Source: Sympetrum striolatum
Lineage: Eukaryota > Arthropoda > Insecta > Odonata > Libellulidae
Assembly: GCA_947579665.1 (NCBI GenBank)
Contig: OX388348.1
Location: forward strand, 3,286,001 to 3,350,000
Direction of reading: 5' to 3'
Length of the DNA: 64,000 nt
Position numbers and translations under genes: made by a program. Numbering within the stretch: position 1 is the first letter of the stretch; each line of letters begins with the position of its first letter. A model generated the notes under the pieces. It worked only from the letters and a program-made list of their open reading frames with translations, was not told where the DNA came from and did no database searches. Below, piece after piece: positions 13,001-26,800 of the stretch.

Positions 13001-16000
13001 CGGTATTACATATATTGCATTTATTTCATATTTATTATTTATTAAAAAATTCATCCCTCTTACTTAACGTAACATCGTGCATAATTTGTATATTTCCTAG
13101 ACATATTTATCAATTACATCACATTGGTACACTTCAACGCATTTAATATTTCATGAACGAACAATTGTGACAGGTCATACACTTTCAGGACTTCATTCAA
13201 CCAAATGACCTGACTCCTTCATTTAATAATCAGCAAGATAATTCTTCAATGATTAGGTACGTACAGACTTAAAATCATAAATAAAGATGCTTATATTTTC
13301 CCGGCGTAATAACCTCTAGGACATTTTATTAATGTTTCACCAAGATTCAACGCGAAGAATAACAAAATAAACTCATAATTCCGACTTGTATATCCATTAA
13401 TTTAAGAGTACCCATAAAATTAAACGAGTTTTCTTAGGAAATGCAAACCAAACGTACGATTACATTCGCTAGGCAGAATATCTATATAAATCTGTGTGTC
13501 GTATAGATGACGATGTCTACACTTGCAAGATATAGTTGATGCTTTCTGGCGATACTTGGTGAAACTTCTCCATAATAAATCGGAAATACAATAACTGTCT
13601 GCGTCCACAATTTTATTTTAAAAAACACGACCGGTTTCGGGTTCAAGATATTTTACCCGACGTGCATTCTTTCCTAACTTCTGCCTATTTATCCATGTCT
13701 CATTAAGATGCTTTGCACCAATTCATTACTGCACTTCGTTACTTGAAGCGCACGTATTCTCGCTTCTGAGTAAGACACGACCTTCAGTCGTAACTGCAAT
13801 GGGAGTGAAAGCCGTCGCATTTCGCCCCAGGGTCTCCTTTTATTTGAACGGACAACCAAAAATAAAAATTTCGGAGTTCCCTTTCTGATGCTACGCCCTA
13901 GTCCCGCCCTCAATACAGCTATGCCGCCCTCATTAATATATTTCGCCAAGAATTTCGCAAGTCCCTCAAAGAGACCATTCAACTGTATCAATGTCGTCAA
14001 AACCAATTTTCTCTGGGAACGCATTGAATTGAAAACATATAATAAGAGCGATTGTCTACTGAAATTAAGACATTTGTACGAGACGCGATTGTCTAAAACG
14101 CATCAGCTATAAAGGAATGCCATACACTCAGCCCGGAATCATTGACAACAGGACAATCTCCGGAATTTACACGATAGAAAGCTTGAATTTTTATATTGAT
14201 AACATACTTAAGAATCAGACGACCTCTTGGGAACTGACAATTAATTGGAGAGTGAACTATAAAAAGTCGACTTCTTTAGAATACGGAATATAATATTGAC
14301 AGTGAACGTAAATTAGCCTGATGGAACAAGTATTTTAAATTGCGATATAGTTCTCAGAAATCCTAGAACAAAAAACATTGTAATTACAACGGAGATTATT
14401 ATCCATCTAAATGGTTTATACAAATGGATATGCTTCCAAAAGGAATATTAAAAAAACTTTTCAAGGCAAAATTACTGAAAACGAAGATTTTTATAATTTT
14501 AGCAGAGGTACTATCTTATATAATGTAGTGCGCTTTTGTAAAAATGCACTTAATTCGTAGATTCGACCATTATGCACAATCCATCCGATAAAACAGCGCG
14601 AATCTAACGTAACAGTCAAGTGGAATGCAGTAACCGTCATGTTAAATTTCAAGTCATATGCGGAAGGACGACTATTTCCAAACGATATCAAAGGCAGGGT
14701 ATCTGCGGAAACATCTGTTGCGAGAGCTAAACAGAACAACTAAATATGACGTCATTAGATGACGCTTAAACATAAGATAGCGAAGAATATTTGTAGAGCG
14801 AATGTTTTATCGGTCGTCATAGGATTATTTTTTTTTTGCATTCATCAAAGGGAGTCTAATCGGCATGTTCTTCAAGTCAGCCTCGTTGAATCATTTCAGT
14901 CTAATTAATTAACCAGGAGAGTAAGCAAAAAAGAAACTTGAAACATAGAAAAATGGATACATGTTGTCTTTAGTTTCAATACAAGCATTAATTGCTGATA
15001 GAGATTAGGCAGATCTCCCCTAATTTATGAGAGAGAAACAAATCTTTCCATAACTCATCAGACTCACTTATTATTAGTAACTGTGATAAGGATTAACTTG
15101 GAAGAATTACAGTACATTGGTGGCAATACTAGAATTTAAATCCGGATAAAAGGACAATGATTTCCGAAAATCAATCAGATCCAATCTGAAAACTTAGTAA
15201 TTCGGACTTTAACTTAGATTAATTTGGTCCCTGCAACAAACTAATCGAAATGGCAAGACCAATACTCAACACTTTACTTTCATTAAAACCTAAATAACTA
15301 CAAATAATAAGTCTAATTAACCATAAAACGCGAACACAATTGCCTCTCAAGATAGATTTCTTGCAGATATTATCTTCAACTCCAGTTTAAACAACAAACT
15401 TGATTCACTCGAGAAAAGCTTTTCATTTGCATAGCGATTCTACGACGACAATTCATGACTTTAGTTCTGACAAAAGTTTACTAGAATAATTTTGGTTAGA
15501 TGCAATAAATATGAACGGTGGAATGACATGAATTCGAAAACTTAGAACTGAGGATACACAACGGACCCATCTCTTGGCACTTCGGCAATAAGAGTTGATT
15601 ACAAGCAATATCTGCAGAGAAGTCACTCAATTAAAAGCGAATTGAGGCTGAATGAGAATCAGATTGCCTCGGCGATTTCAATTTCATCGGGTCCGGTTTA
15701 AGCCTCTCGTCCCAATCAACTGTCCTTTTCAAACTGGATGGTAATTAGCAACCTCTGATGAAGGATTACATTAAGTAACCTGGATCACAGCCATTGAGAA
15801 TGAGGGGACTAGAGGAGTCAATTACTGACAATTATAAGAGCAATACTTTCTATGTTTTGCCAATTCGTTTATCAATACCGACAATCAATCACGACAAGAA
15901 ATGTAATCGATTCCATTTCACTAGCTACCTTTTAATTCTACAGCCTTACCAATACAATATTATTATTTATTTTATATCAAAACTAAAGATTTTTTACAAA

Positions 16001-19000
16001 ACGTTGGGCCATTTGGCCGTCTGACCGGGTTGTAATGCCTGACGAGAGTGCAATTAGTTAAAAATGATTAGCTCTGCCCTAAAATCCCTCCATAAACAGT
16101 AAATTATAATAGTGCAATACCAATATATAATATCAAACAAGTTTAGTACAATTAAAGTAAATAATAAAAAATTTGGTAAATTAAATCAAACTAGGTAACG
16201 ATTAGATCAATAGCACAACCGTGAAAAGAAAAGCAGGTAGGAATGAGAGTATCACGAGTACAAATCGATGCATGTGATATTAAAACAATGAGTAGATATA
16301 AAAATCATAAGTAGTAAAAACGAGCATTAGGGGAAGGTTTTGACGAACCACTCAACAAGGATTATTAAAGAAAGGGTCCTTATCCTTATCAACCTAATCT
16401 TTAGTTGGCAAATCCTTTTCAACATACATACACCTACGACGTTCAGGGACAAAGTATCAAATCAACAGAGAGGGATCATTATTTTCTAATACTCTACACC
16501 AAATATAGTGGACATATGCTCGTACAACCGCATGCTGGCTTCAGAACGCAACTCTCTTTCTCCAAGCATTCCCACTTATAGTAAACACAATCGTAGAAAT
16601 GAAGATCAGGATATCTCCGATAGGGGGAACTTCAACCCTCGCGGATGGAGTAATGAATAACACGCTTCCTTTAAATCCCCCGCTGAGCCCCAATCCGCTG
16701 TTTACGGCGACCGCTTGCGTCACAGCCCGTCCGGCATGACCTCTGACACTTAATCCGAACTGTTCCGCCCCCCGCTGTACCCTGCGTCATGTGTTGGTCA
16801 ACTACTTTTATTGAGACAAGCGATTAACAGCATAAGTTAAATTTTAATCGCATTCGACTCGTCACGCGTCTCCGTATTGCTGCAAAAACAATTTTTTATT
16901 TGTTTGAAAATTTTGCGGAAGAACTTATTTGCAACTGATGTACCGCTTTGAAGATGGGGATAGCAATGCAATAAATTTAAAAAATAATTCGAGATATTAA
17001 CAAACTAGAAGTTCGAACGCCTGGTGTTTACACCCTCTGCCACTCGCATACGGCTTGTAGGGTATCAATGCACACACATACTGCACATGCACATATAATC
17101 CGATAAGCAAATCGTGTGGTTTCCTCCAGAATCTCAGGAAATAAAAATGCAGATTTGTAACTAGAAGTCATCGCGATATCGTATCAAAGCATCACGGAAT
17201 AATTAAAATACTTTCGAATCACAAATGGGGGTATTCCAGAGTTTTAAGCTAAATAAATGTGTCCTTGCCCCTGTGCTTTTTCTGCATCAAATCATCTCTA
17301 TAATTTTAAATAGACAAGAATAGGAAGTCGGAAGAAAGATACTGCGAAATAAAAAATCGCCGAAACAAAAGGAATAATTCTGAAATAGAACGGAAAAAGG
17401 CCAAGCAAGATATTTCATGGAAGATGTAAAATTAAATTCAAGGAGACTTAAAATAATTATATTTTACAACATCTAAGGAACTAAAGCGATTAACCCCATA
17501 TTGTAATTATTATGTATGTATTTTTGTAGTTTTCAATTTCATAGGGTATATAGGTATATTAATTGAATGTATCTCTGATTCGACATATTTTTTCAAAGTC
17601 CGCGGAATTGCAATTCCAAATTTTGAAAAACAAATTTGACGCATTAAGCAACTACCGAAGAAAACAGCATACTACAAAAAACTCAATACTTGGCTATTCA
17701 ATGCAAGCAGTTTCCACAAACATTTGAATATTTCGACGTTTCTCAGGAAAGATTTCTTAAAAGTTCTCGCGTGACATCACTGCTGACAGCTCAGCTTGGT
17801 TCCTGATAAATAAACATTATCGGTGACATCATCTGTAGCCGTTCGCGGGGGGACAAACGAAACAAGACACATCGTCAATATTTGGCCCGGAACTTATGAA
17901 TGGTTTGTTTCCTCTTTCGGTGCAAAGATTATTCATGCCTGTGGCCATTGATAGAAATATGAACTAAAATATTAACAAAATCTTGCATCGGAGGCTGATG
18001 ACCTTTATTCCCGAAGGATCACAAATCAAAACTAACTTCCCGAATATAGAGACTATAGATTCAGCCTACGTTTTCATAATTCACTGTCATTTTTACAAAT
18101 ACAAATTTTTTCATGTAATACGTAGAATGCTCTACTCAGTATAAAGCCTGGAAGTTTGTGTGTAACACTAAAGTCGTTGTACAAAGTTCGAATACGTTAC
18201 GCACTGATGACTATTTAATACCAACTAGCGGTATAAATGGATCGTTAAAATCAGTTATTGAGAAAGAACAGGAGAATGATTCTTCTTCCGCACAATTCTA
18301 GACTTCAAACAAATGAATTAAAAGAAGGAGTAGCAGCGTCCAACATAAGCCATAGCTAAAGCTTTTGATAGGTCAAACAAAGTTCTGCAAAGGAAGGAAT
18401 CGAAAATAAACTATCCTGAAAATATGACGCCTTTAATTTACTCAATTTACGTTATCCAGACATCTCGGTAACCTGTTCCGTCTCATCTGTTACGATTTTT
18501 TCACGTATTGAAAAATAGGGACTAAAAATAAGCACGAGGGATATATACTGGAGGTAATACTTATGAAATTTCCGCACCACAACATCGCTGAGCTTAAACA
18601 TGAGAAGTCCATAAAAATTAAAGATAATGGGCAGTTCTAAGAGATTGACGGAGACAAGATGATCAATATTATAAATAAAATCTCAGTCACTACTTCAAAT
18701 ATTTTATCACTAAATTGTAATAGTAAATTTGATTAATTCAAAATTGATATAGTTAATACAATGAACAGTCAAATACAGTTAGTACAATGTACATTCATAT
18801 ATATTTGAAAATGAAAAATACTCCCTACTAAATTTAAGAATATTAACTTACAGATGGAAAAATAAACACTATGTATTCAATTCCACAACTTTTTAATTCC
18901 ACCACACACTTTCGACTAGTCATAGTCGTCATCATGTGAGGAAAGCAGAGGGACAAGAGTATATATACAATTGTTAGAGGGGGTAATGGTACCAGAGAGG

Positions 19001-19565
19001 GGTTAGGAGGACCAGTCGATACGATTGGAAGATCCGCTCATTACTGCTGACCCGTCGACAAGTCTCTTCAATGCGAGTTGGTCTCCTAAAAAACTTCCTT
19101 TCCCCGCCTGGTTCGATACAGCGTAATAATTGAATTCCGGTTTCATCAAGTCCCGATGGAGCCAACTCGGAAACTCATTTATTTGCATTGCCTTAAAAAT
19201 TGTACATTTGCAGGCTTTCCCATGCGTTTTCTCTCGTGCATTATTCACGAACGCATGTGCATTTACTCATTCGCGAATATTAACTCTATGGGGAATACTC
19301 ATTGATCGATATTGTCTTCTCAACGGGAAATTGAAGACAGAAGCCAACTCGTGACCAGTTAAATGATGCACATACCATTAAAATGAGCTAATTTTTGTTG
19401 GTTAAAAACAATTTTAATTCGTACCACCAATTCCGGTTGATTGACCGGTATTTACACTAACGGAGAACACCTCCAATTTGCATCACCTGATAACTGATAA
19501 CGCTTTAAACAACAATAGGGGTTGGTTTTGAAATATCTTGAATAGTAATACACATCAGGAATAGT
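10090..19565. other. 9.5-kb AT-rich intron-like or intergenic stretch
   Basis: No exon or RNA gene is supported. The only repeat-like features are the hairpin-bearing motif at 13621-13663 and an isolated perfect cAMP-response palindrome TGACGTCA at 14747-14754. That palindrome has no accompanying CpG-rich block and may be chance. Confidence 0.5.
13621..13663. repeat. Motif resembling a dispersed arthropod repeat end
   Basis: The string ACACGACCGGTTTCGGGTT sits beside a T/A-rich run and is followed by a short stem CGGGT...ACCCG. From memory, words of the form ACGACCGGTTTCG occur at the ends of dispersed repeats in several insect genomes. I cannot name the family, and only this short terminal piece is visible. 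Confidence 0.3.
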
Positions 19566-19568
19566 AAT

Positions 19569-19760
19569 CATTTACATTTACATTTACATTTAAACCCTGC
19601 AATCCGCCAGTGGCGCGTGGCAGGGGGTGTAAGACACCAAAATACCTATCTAATCTGGAGAGCTATTTGCTTCTCTAATACTACGCGGAAAAAATGACCA
19701 AAAGTAGCTATCCGTCCTGGCAACTACTTCCCTGTATCGCTTTTTTGTTTTCAAATCATA
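19569..19760 (-). repeat. LINE-tail-like repeat with (CATTTA)4 end and hairpins
   Basis: Four exact CATTTA units (19569-19592) are followed by CCCTGC (19595-19600) pairing with GCAGGG (19620-19625). An inner stem pairs CGCCA (19605-19609) with TGGCG (19611-19615), and a second small hairpin pairs GGTGT (19626-19630) with ACACC (19634-19638). A unique-looking body follows (CTTCTCTAATACTACGCGG and beyond). A short microsatellite tail next to a conserved stem-loop is typical of the 3' end of non-LTR retrotransposons, read here on the minus strand. I recall similar CTGC...GGCAGGGGG ends from arthropod genomes, but the clade is not determined and the other end is not visible. No reverse transcriptase remains. 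Confidence 0.5.
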
Positions 19761-20087
19761 CGTATACTCACATTAGATAGAGATTTAAAATACATAAGAT
19801 ATATTGTACGGTGGGGACTTGTTCCACACGGTAGACGAGAAGACCTACCTGACCAAGAAAAAAATTATATGATACATGTAAAGAGGCAGTAATGAGCAAT
19901 TGTTGGTGTGTAGCATAACTTGTAATGAGTGCTTTTTCATTTCACATGAAAATAAATTATGTGTAAGGGAGATATCTGTATTAGAACACTTTTTTGTTGT
20001 ATCAAGACAAGTGCTGTTAATGTGTACTGCTGAGTGGTATGAAGTCCCAAACACAAAGTCCCAAAAACGGTTTGTTAAAATGTACTG

Positions 20088-20152
20088 GTTGAGTGGCTTA
20101 GATGGTTAAAGCAGCCTCCCGGGTTCGATTCCCGGTCCGGTCAGACTTTTTT
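20088..20152 (+). repeat. tRNA-derived SINE head or tRNA relic
   Basis: An A box TGGCTTAGATGG (20094-20105) and a B box GGTTCGATTCC (20122-20132) are present. The B box lies in a perfect T arm: stem CCGGG (20119-20123), 7-base loop TTCGATT, stem CCCGG (20131-20135). A T6 run at 20147-20152 would terminate RNA polymerase III. Only 16 bases separate the boxes, too few for an anticodon arm and variable loop, and the acceptor ends do not pair well. It is therefore not a functional tRNA; a shortened SINE head or tRNA pseudogene fits. Confidence 0.6.
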
Positions 20153-20439
20153 CAAGTCCGTTTTTCCTTGGGAATTTTTACAATAATGTTACCACTGGGC
20201 TACTAGTCCATTCGTAAGGTATTAATAATGATAATGAAATTAGCCAACTCAAAATTATTAATCATTTTAAAAATGCTTACTTATACGTGATCATAATATT
20301 TATAAATAATGCCCACTATATCATTATCAATGTCACCTAATATCCTAGTACGGCCCTTTATACCGACGCACTTGGACCCGAACCTATTAGCAGAGTAAAT
20401 GCATTAACTAAAATTTAATATCAAAACTAGGGAAGAGCT

Positions 20440-20845
20440 ACACTTTGAAAGCATGGGCGGCCTAATTAATCGTCCACTACGCAAATTTCCGACGCTCGAC
20501 AAATATTTATGTGAATCATGCTCCCGAATGACGCACGGCGGGAGTGCATTAACACCTTCAGCCACAAAAAAATGAGTCGATGGCGGATCTAAGGACGCTT
20601 CCGTGAATCGGATCTCATTAATTCCACGGTCATCAAAATCGATCTGTGCGTTGATTAATCTTCGTCCAACAAGATGGCGGAGCCCATGACGTAAAAAAAG
20701 GATCGCGGCACGAACATCTATTTCCGGCTCGGGACACAGTAGACCAACAACAGCATCCATTAAATTCGGACGACGCGATTTTTCCATCGCGAGACTAATA
20801 TTAGACAAGGAGAAAGTATAAATGAGCAGCTCCAAACGACCCACT
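20440..20845. promoter_or_regulatory. CpG-rich patch with a YY1-like site
   Basis: This 400-bp patch has raised CpG and contains CAAGATGGCGG at 20670-20680, a very good match to the YY1 site that is common just downstream of transcription starts. A minus-strand frame of 146 codons covers it (20404-20844). It starts at GTG; the first ATG gives a product beginning MEKSRRPN with no recognisable domain. The patch could be a distal promoter or enhancer of a nearby gene. Coding use is unproven. Confidence 0.3.
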
Positions 20846-23800
20846 GTTTGTGTGGTTACGGAAAAATATCAGGTGAAACGTAATTACCACGGAGTAACTT
20901 TCTTTATCCTACAGCAACATAGGTATCTCTAGTAGTTGAAAGTATCAATAACATATTCAGTATCATCTCGAAAATATACAACCATAAAGGAGTAGCTAGC
21001 AAATAAAACGATGCAAAATATATTACAGGAATCTCGGAGTCGTTTATAACGCAGAGGAGAATGATGACAGCATGTGCGTTATTATTCCTTTCGCATCTTC
21101 GGCTAAACAATCGCGAGAATATTTAATTCGAGACGTCAGTGCCACCTCGGAGAGAGTTTGCGAACTACAAGGGCGACCAATTTAGTTCCTGTGAAGCGAA
21201 AAAAAATCGAAGAAATAAAAGTACTATTTAGGTGAAAAATTCGAAATTGAAAGAATATATAACACAATCCGATAACTGTTTCATAGAAAATGAGCTAGTT
21301 TTGGAAAAAATACAATTAACAAGGAACACCGCTGATGATGAAGAAAAACAAAGTAATTTTAACTGATAAATATGAGAAAGAAATAAGTGACTAGAGCTGT
21401 GAGTATATTTAACAAGATTGGTATTTTTATCAAGAAATAGAAATATGCTGTTTCTTATTTGGACATCTATCGAAGAATAGTTAAAATTTGGATATATTTG
21501 GATCCTTAAAATTGAAAGAAGAGACAAAAGGTAATCTTTTATTCAAGGTATTTTATTTATGTATTTCATTTACAAAAGGTAAACTTACTTATTTATTGGA
21601 ATAAAGCGCGGCAATTAGTCGCAAGTACTTTTGGCGACGTTAACTTATATAACAATAAATTAAAAAAATAAAAAATATGACTATGCATACATGCAACAAA
21701 CCCAACTAAATACAACATAGGCAAGTATAAATTTAAAAATAAAATAAATAAATACAAAAATATAAATATGCAATTGATACATGAATTATATAAAAACACC
21801 TCTGTGAATTAGCTAGACCAGTATGAATTTTAAATAACCTTAAACAGCATACACATTACTTGTCTGGTGCATATCATGCAAGATATTTCAGGGCCACGGG
21901 GCCCCCGCACCGGGCGATCCCCTACTCGTCTCACACATCGGCAGGCTCATTCGTCAAACAACATTTAATATTCTATGGGAAAGGTTCGAAGACCGCTGCA
22001 CCGTTCCTTTCATCAACAGTTCTATTTCGAAAAGAGTATTTCCGGTTATGCGTGTTATGGCTTAAGCACCTTACTTTGAATTTATGATCGCGCCTGCACC
22101 TGCCTCTTTACTTTTAATCATTTAATTCCTTAAACGCAGGAAATCCCATGAATGCCTCATAGAAAACCGATAGTCTCTTGTGCTGTCTTCTAGACTGTCC
22201 CAACCTAATTCTTTTGTCATCTGAGTAACGCTGCTACGTTTTTCGCATTTCTCTAACACGAACCTAGCCGCCCTTGAATCTATCTTAAATATGGAAATGC
22301 ATTGCCATTCGTAAACAAAATCCTTACATCTTCTTCGCGAAAAATGAATCACGAATCATCAAGTGTAATCAAGGACATAAGAAGTATTACGGTTAGAAGT
22401 GACGTTACATATTTACCTAGTGCTGGGAACAACGTCATTATTTTGAAAACGAGTCCTCGGGGAAGTCAATAACTCTCGAGTTCCTTGCTCTCTTATGCAC
22501 TCGGAGCAGTTTTTCGTGAGAACAAAGCGGGGATATCCCCATTCTGCACTACTAAAGCCACACATCTCATTAAGGAGAACGATCAAGGCGTTAATTACAA
22601 GGCATGACTAAATTGAAACATATACACGATGCCAATAATGAGAACGTAGGTGACAACGGGGGAAGAAATCATCAGGTACACTCCTCAATGATTTGGTGAC
22701 AATAAAATGTGTGAAAGAGAAGAAAATTATTTAATTTTGAGCACTACTCTAAATATTGATGTAGACATTATTTAATGAAGAACGTTATTGTATTTATAAA
22801 TCTAATACTGAGATTACTAGGTATTTATGAATACAGTCCTGCCTCTCCACTTCGTGCTACGTCTTTCGCGGTTTCACTATACCGTGGTCTTTTCAAATAT
22901 GTATATTCATCAAAAAGTTAAGATATTTGTAAAGTCTAATATGACTTATTTTCTCTTATTGGGTAACATGAGTGTAATGGTCACCAAGGGTGTTATTCCA
23001 TGTCTAGAGACTAATAAAGTTAAAAAACGTATTTGGGTCGTTGACAGGTTTTTTAATAACCAAGTACGAAAATATTCGATTAATACACAAAGAATACTTC
23101 TTCGCGGAAATTCGCCTGTCGCGATAGAGCCAGGAACTGATCAACCGCAATAAACAAAGGCCGACAGTACTGCGGATTTAAAATTTCGTGGAGATAACGG
23201 AACATATTAAACTAAAGAACACGCTGAATATGGTTCATGAAAGTTTATAAATTAATTAAAAAAGCGTGGATTAAAAGGGTTGAGTACATTTGCAAGTTGA
23301 ATTTACAGGCAGAAATTAAAAACTGGTACGTCACAGCAGAGGTAGATGCTTAGAGCACTGCTACCGAGTAAACTCAACCTTTCCCGAGGTTAGTGACCAT
23401 TTACAGAAAAGACTGAGGGAGCAAAACACAGAGGTCATTCTTTATTCAAGCTCAAGTTACTTTTTCCATTTCCCAAATTTCATCATCGCGAGACACTCCG
23501 CGAACCCCAGCATAAATTAATCATCGACGAAAGCCGAGAGTTTCTCATTAAACCACCTAAAATACAACCAGCACGAGCTTATTTGTACACCATAAAGTGC
23601 ATCTAGAGATGTTTTCCTGCACGCATCCGGTAGCCCTGCACAATGGCTACCACACAGCATCGCATACAAAAAGCGAAGAGGCTGGGCTCCTTGCGCAATG
23701 CATGTCCGTGTACGAGTATCCCATGACCTATCTCGTTATCGACCAAACGAGACGGATCGAGAAAGGCTCTCTCCGTGACTCTACCGAAAAATACGTCACG

Positions 23801-26800
23801 GATCGAAGGGATTTAGTGAAGAAAACGCTAATTCCCTGAGAGAGCCCTTTTATGTCTGCTCTGCGAAGGATATTATGGCAAAACGACTCCGAATTATGAA
23901 TTCAAGGAGATGGTGGAAAAGAGCGTCTTCGAGAGAGATGACGTTTTCTTTACGGTTCGCTGGCGAGGCACAATTTGTCCATTGCATTAAGTTTCGCCCT
24001 ATTTAGGAAAGAGTTCTCTCGCTACTGCGACAAAACTTGAGTTTTCTTCTTTTGGTTTCTTGTTTACTCTTCGCTGCGGGTTTCTGAGGTTACTCTGACG
24101 TAAATTTGCATCTTTAAATCTCTTAAGTGTGAATTATGAATGTAGTCAGATTATCAATAGGGTTGCCTCACTTTTATTTACATCAGCAGAAAATACTTGA
24201 ATTGATAACTACATCTTGCAGGAAATTTTGGGGTAATAATTAATGACGAATCAAACAGGAATACATAAATATAACAATAAGAATGTATGTATTTTAAAAG
24301 TAAACATTCTAAAGTTGATCTAAACGTAAAAGGTGATTTTATTAAAAACTCAGCAAACTTCGGAGTGCCTTTATTTTTTATAAATAGTAATAGGAAATTA
24401 ATAAAGCAAATATGATAAATTGCTGTTTCTATTTACCACATGGAGAAATTCTATTTACAATGACGCCAATTTCGAATTAGTTAGCGAACTTAGAAACTCC
24501 AAGTAAGGGATAATCGTTGAGAACTGTACCTTTGGCTAAAAATAACTATCCATTAACCCATGCAGCAATAACACAAACATAGGTAAATCTATATTCATGC
24601 CCCATATACGCTGAAAATTTTCTGTGAATGGATGTACATTATCTCCAGAGCAACAATTTGCAAATGCGAGAAACTGATGGAGATAGAGGTGATACTGAAA
24701 GCTGCAAAAATGAAAATAAAATAACGCTTTTCTGAAATTGTAGTTCTAACGCCTGCGAAGATGAGTCATCGATTGCACTTATACTGCTATATATAGTACT
24801 CTAACTTTGGAGTTGATTCATATAACGAGTAGTAATAGATATACCGGACAAGAAAGCAGTACGATAACTAAATTTCAAAACAATATAAATCAGCTCAGTG
24901 ACGTTAAATAGCTTATGCAAATTAAATGAACGAGAAGACCATCAAGGTTATAACTGAAACAAAATTGTACCTGAAATATTTCAGTCATTACACGCTCAAT
25001 CTTATTTATCATTCAGAATATGAAAACATCGACTGAGGCAATTTAAATGAGCGTGGGATAAAAAAAAAGCTAAAACATTCACAATTTTAACAGTGGTTTT
25101 AAAGAAAAAAGAATGATAATCTACAATATTTTCCACGATTTAGCATGAATAAAATCAATGGAAGACAATAAAGCATCTTCCTAATGACTCACAGAAAATA
25201 ATCTTTTAGGTCAAAAGCAGAATCATTAGATTAGGTAAGTCTCAATCATTCCCGAAGTTAGAAACGGTTATCCGTAATACAGAGTATGAAAACCCAAAAT
25301 GGATATCATAGATGATGAAATCAATTCTTCGTGGCTTCCAAGCCACCAGAATACTCTACATCGTCTTTTACACGAAAACGTTAAACCACCAACGAATTGT
25401 AAGCTTTATAGCACTTCCAAAAGTGAAAGTTGGGTTCATTGAAATCGCAAGTCTTTCAGCGTTGTTATTTCGTTGATGGAGACTTGCAGATTTATGACCG
25501 AATCCTTTGCGCCAGCTGTTACGATCAGCGATGAAAATTCAGTAATACTAGGAAACAAAAAATTTTATTCAGACGTACGGTCCATTAAGCAACTATAAGA
25601 AATCTGTCGAACATAATAAAATATGAAAACATCAAACTACATCCAACCTTGAGATGCCGCCTCTCTATCCGCATGAATAATCCCACTATGGGAGACGGTA
25701 AAAATAACACCTTATCAGAGCAGCCCTAGAGTAATAACACTCGCAGAAGGCCTCCGAGAGACATTATTTATTACTACGACCTTCCCTCTGTGAATATGAC
25801 GGAGGCAAACAATGAGTGGAAGAAAAGCTTTCAAAATGTATATCGATCCGAAAGGAGAGAGATGCCACCCTTTCACACCTTAGCATTTCAAAATGCTTAC
25901 GTAACGAGAGAGGAGGTGGTTCTCTAGGAAGACCGCACTACAAATCAAGGACGCATGTGGGACACAGCCGGTGGGAACCGGTCAAAGAATACAATCGAAA
26001 GAATACTTATTCCGACTGTTTTCCATGTCTCGCTTATTCGCAAGCGTTAGCACTCCATCCTTGGCAGATATTTCAGTGCGGTGGTGATATCGTTCCAGAT
26101 TTTTCCGAGTTTTCGACCTTGCGATGCTTTAATTACGAAATCCAATTGATAATTTATTATTACGAAGACTAACAACGACAAAGTTTAACCCCATACATGG
26201 GCATGGTGATTCAGCCTTCAAAAAAATAACTTCGGAATTAGGTATAGGAAATGCTATCGATATAGTAGCTTCAAATATATTAAATAAAATGAATCGGAGA
26301 GAAATAATATGATACTGCAGAACGAGTAAATATTTATTGTGAAAATACCTTTCTGCAAGTCATCAATTTCCCATCAAATTACACACCGCACACGAAGTAT
26401 GCTCAAAAAAGTAAGTATTTCATTTAGGTCCTACTGATTACTATTCAGGTAAATTATCACCTCCCACATTCCGCAAATTATTTAAATATTTATCATATGA
26501 TATAAATAAAAATGTCTTGGATGTAGCATGTTATTTTGCAGATCAATCAATTCTAACCATTTAGTCGAATCTAAATAAATATATAAGAAAATAGTATCAG
26601 TATTAATAATTACTATCCCGTGAAAAATGTTACCAATCGATGATAGTTCATTCACGAGTATTCTACCTTTCGGTAGGTTCATGCACAATCAAAAATCCCT
26701 ATTAAGCGTTACTATTTGTAATATCTTCTTAAGGCGAGATATCGTGGCAACACCAAGAGGATGCTTCCCTCTGAGATAATACTGAATACTTTTAAGTTAC

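Noticed and set aside
13689..14024. 111-codon minus-strand frame next to the 13.6-kb repeat motif, considered as transposon protein
   Set aside because: No reverse transcriptase, transposase or other motif is recognisable, and a plus-strand frame overlaps it.
23335..23400. tRNA-like string (TAGAGCACTGCTACCGAG)
   Set aside because: It resembles a D-arm to anticodon segment, but no B box or T arm follows and no stems close.
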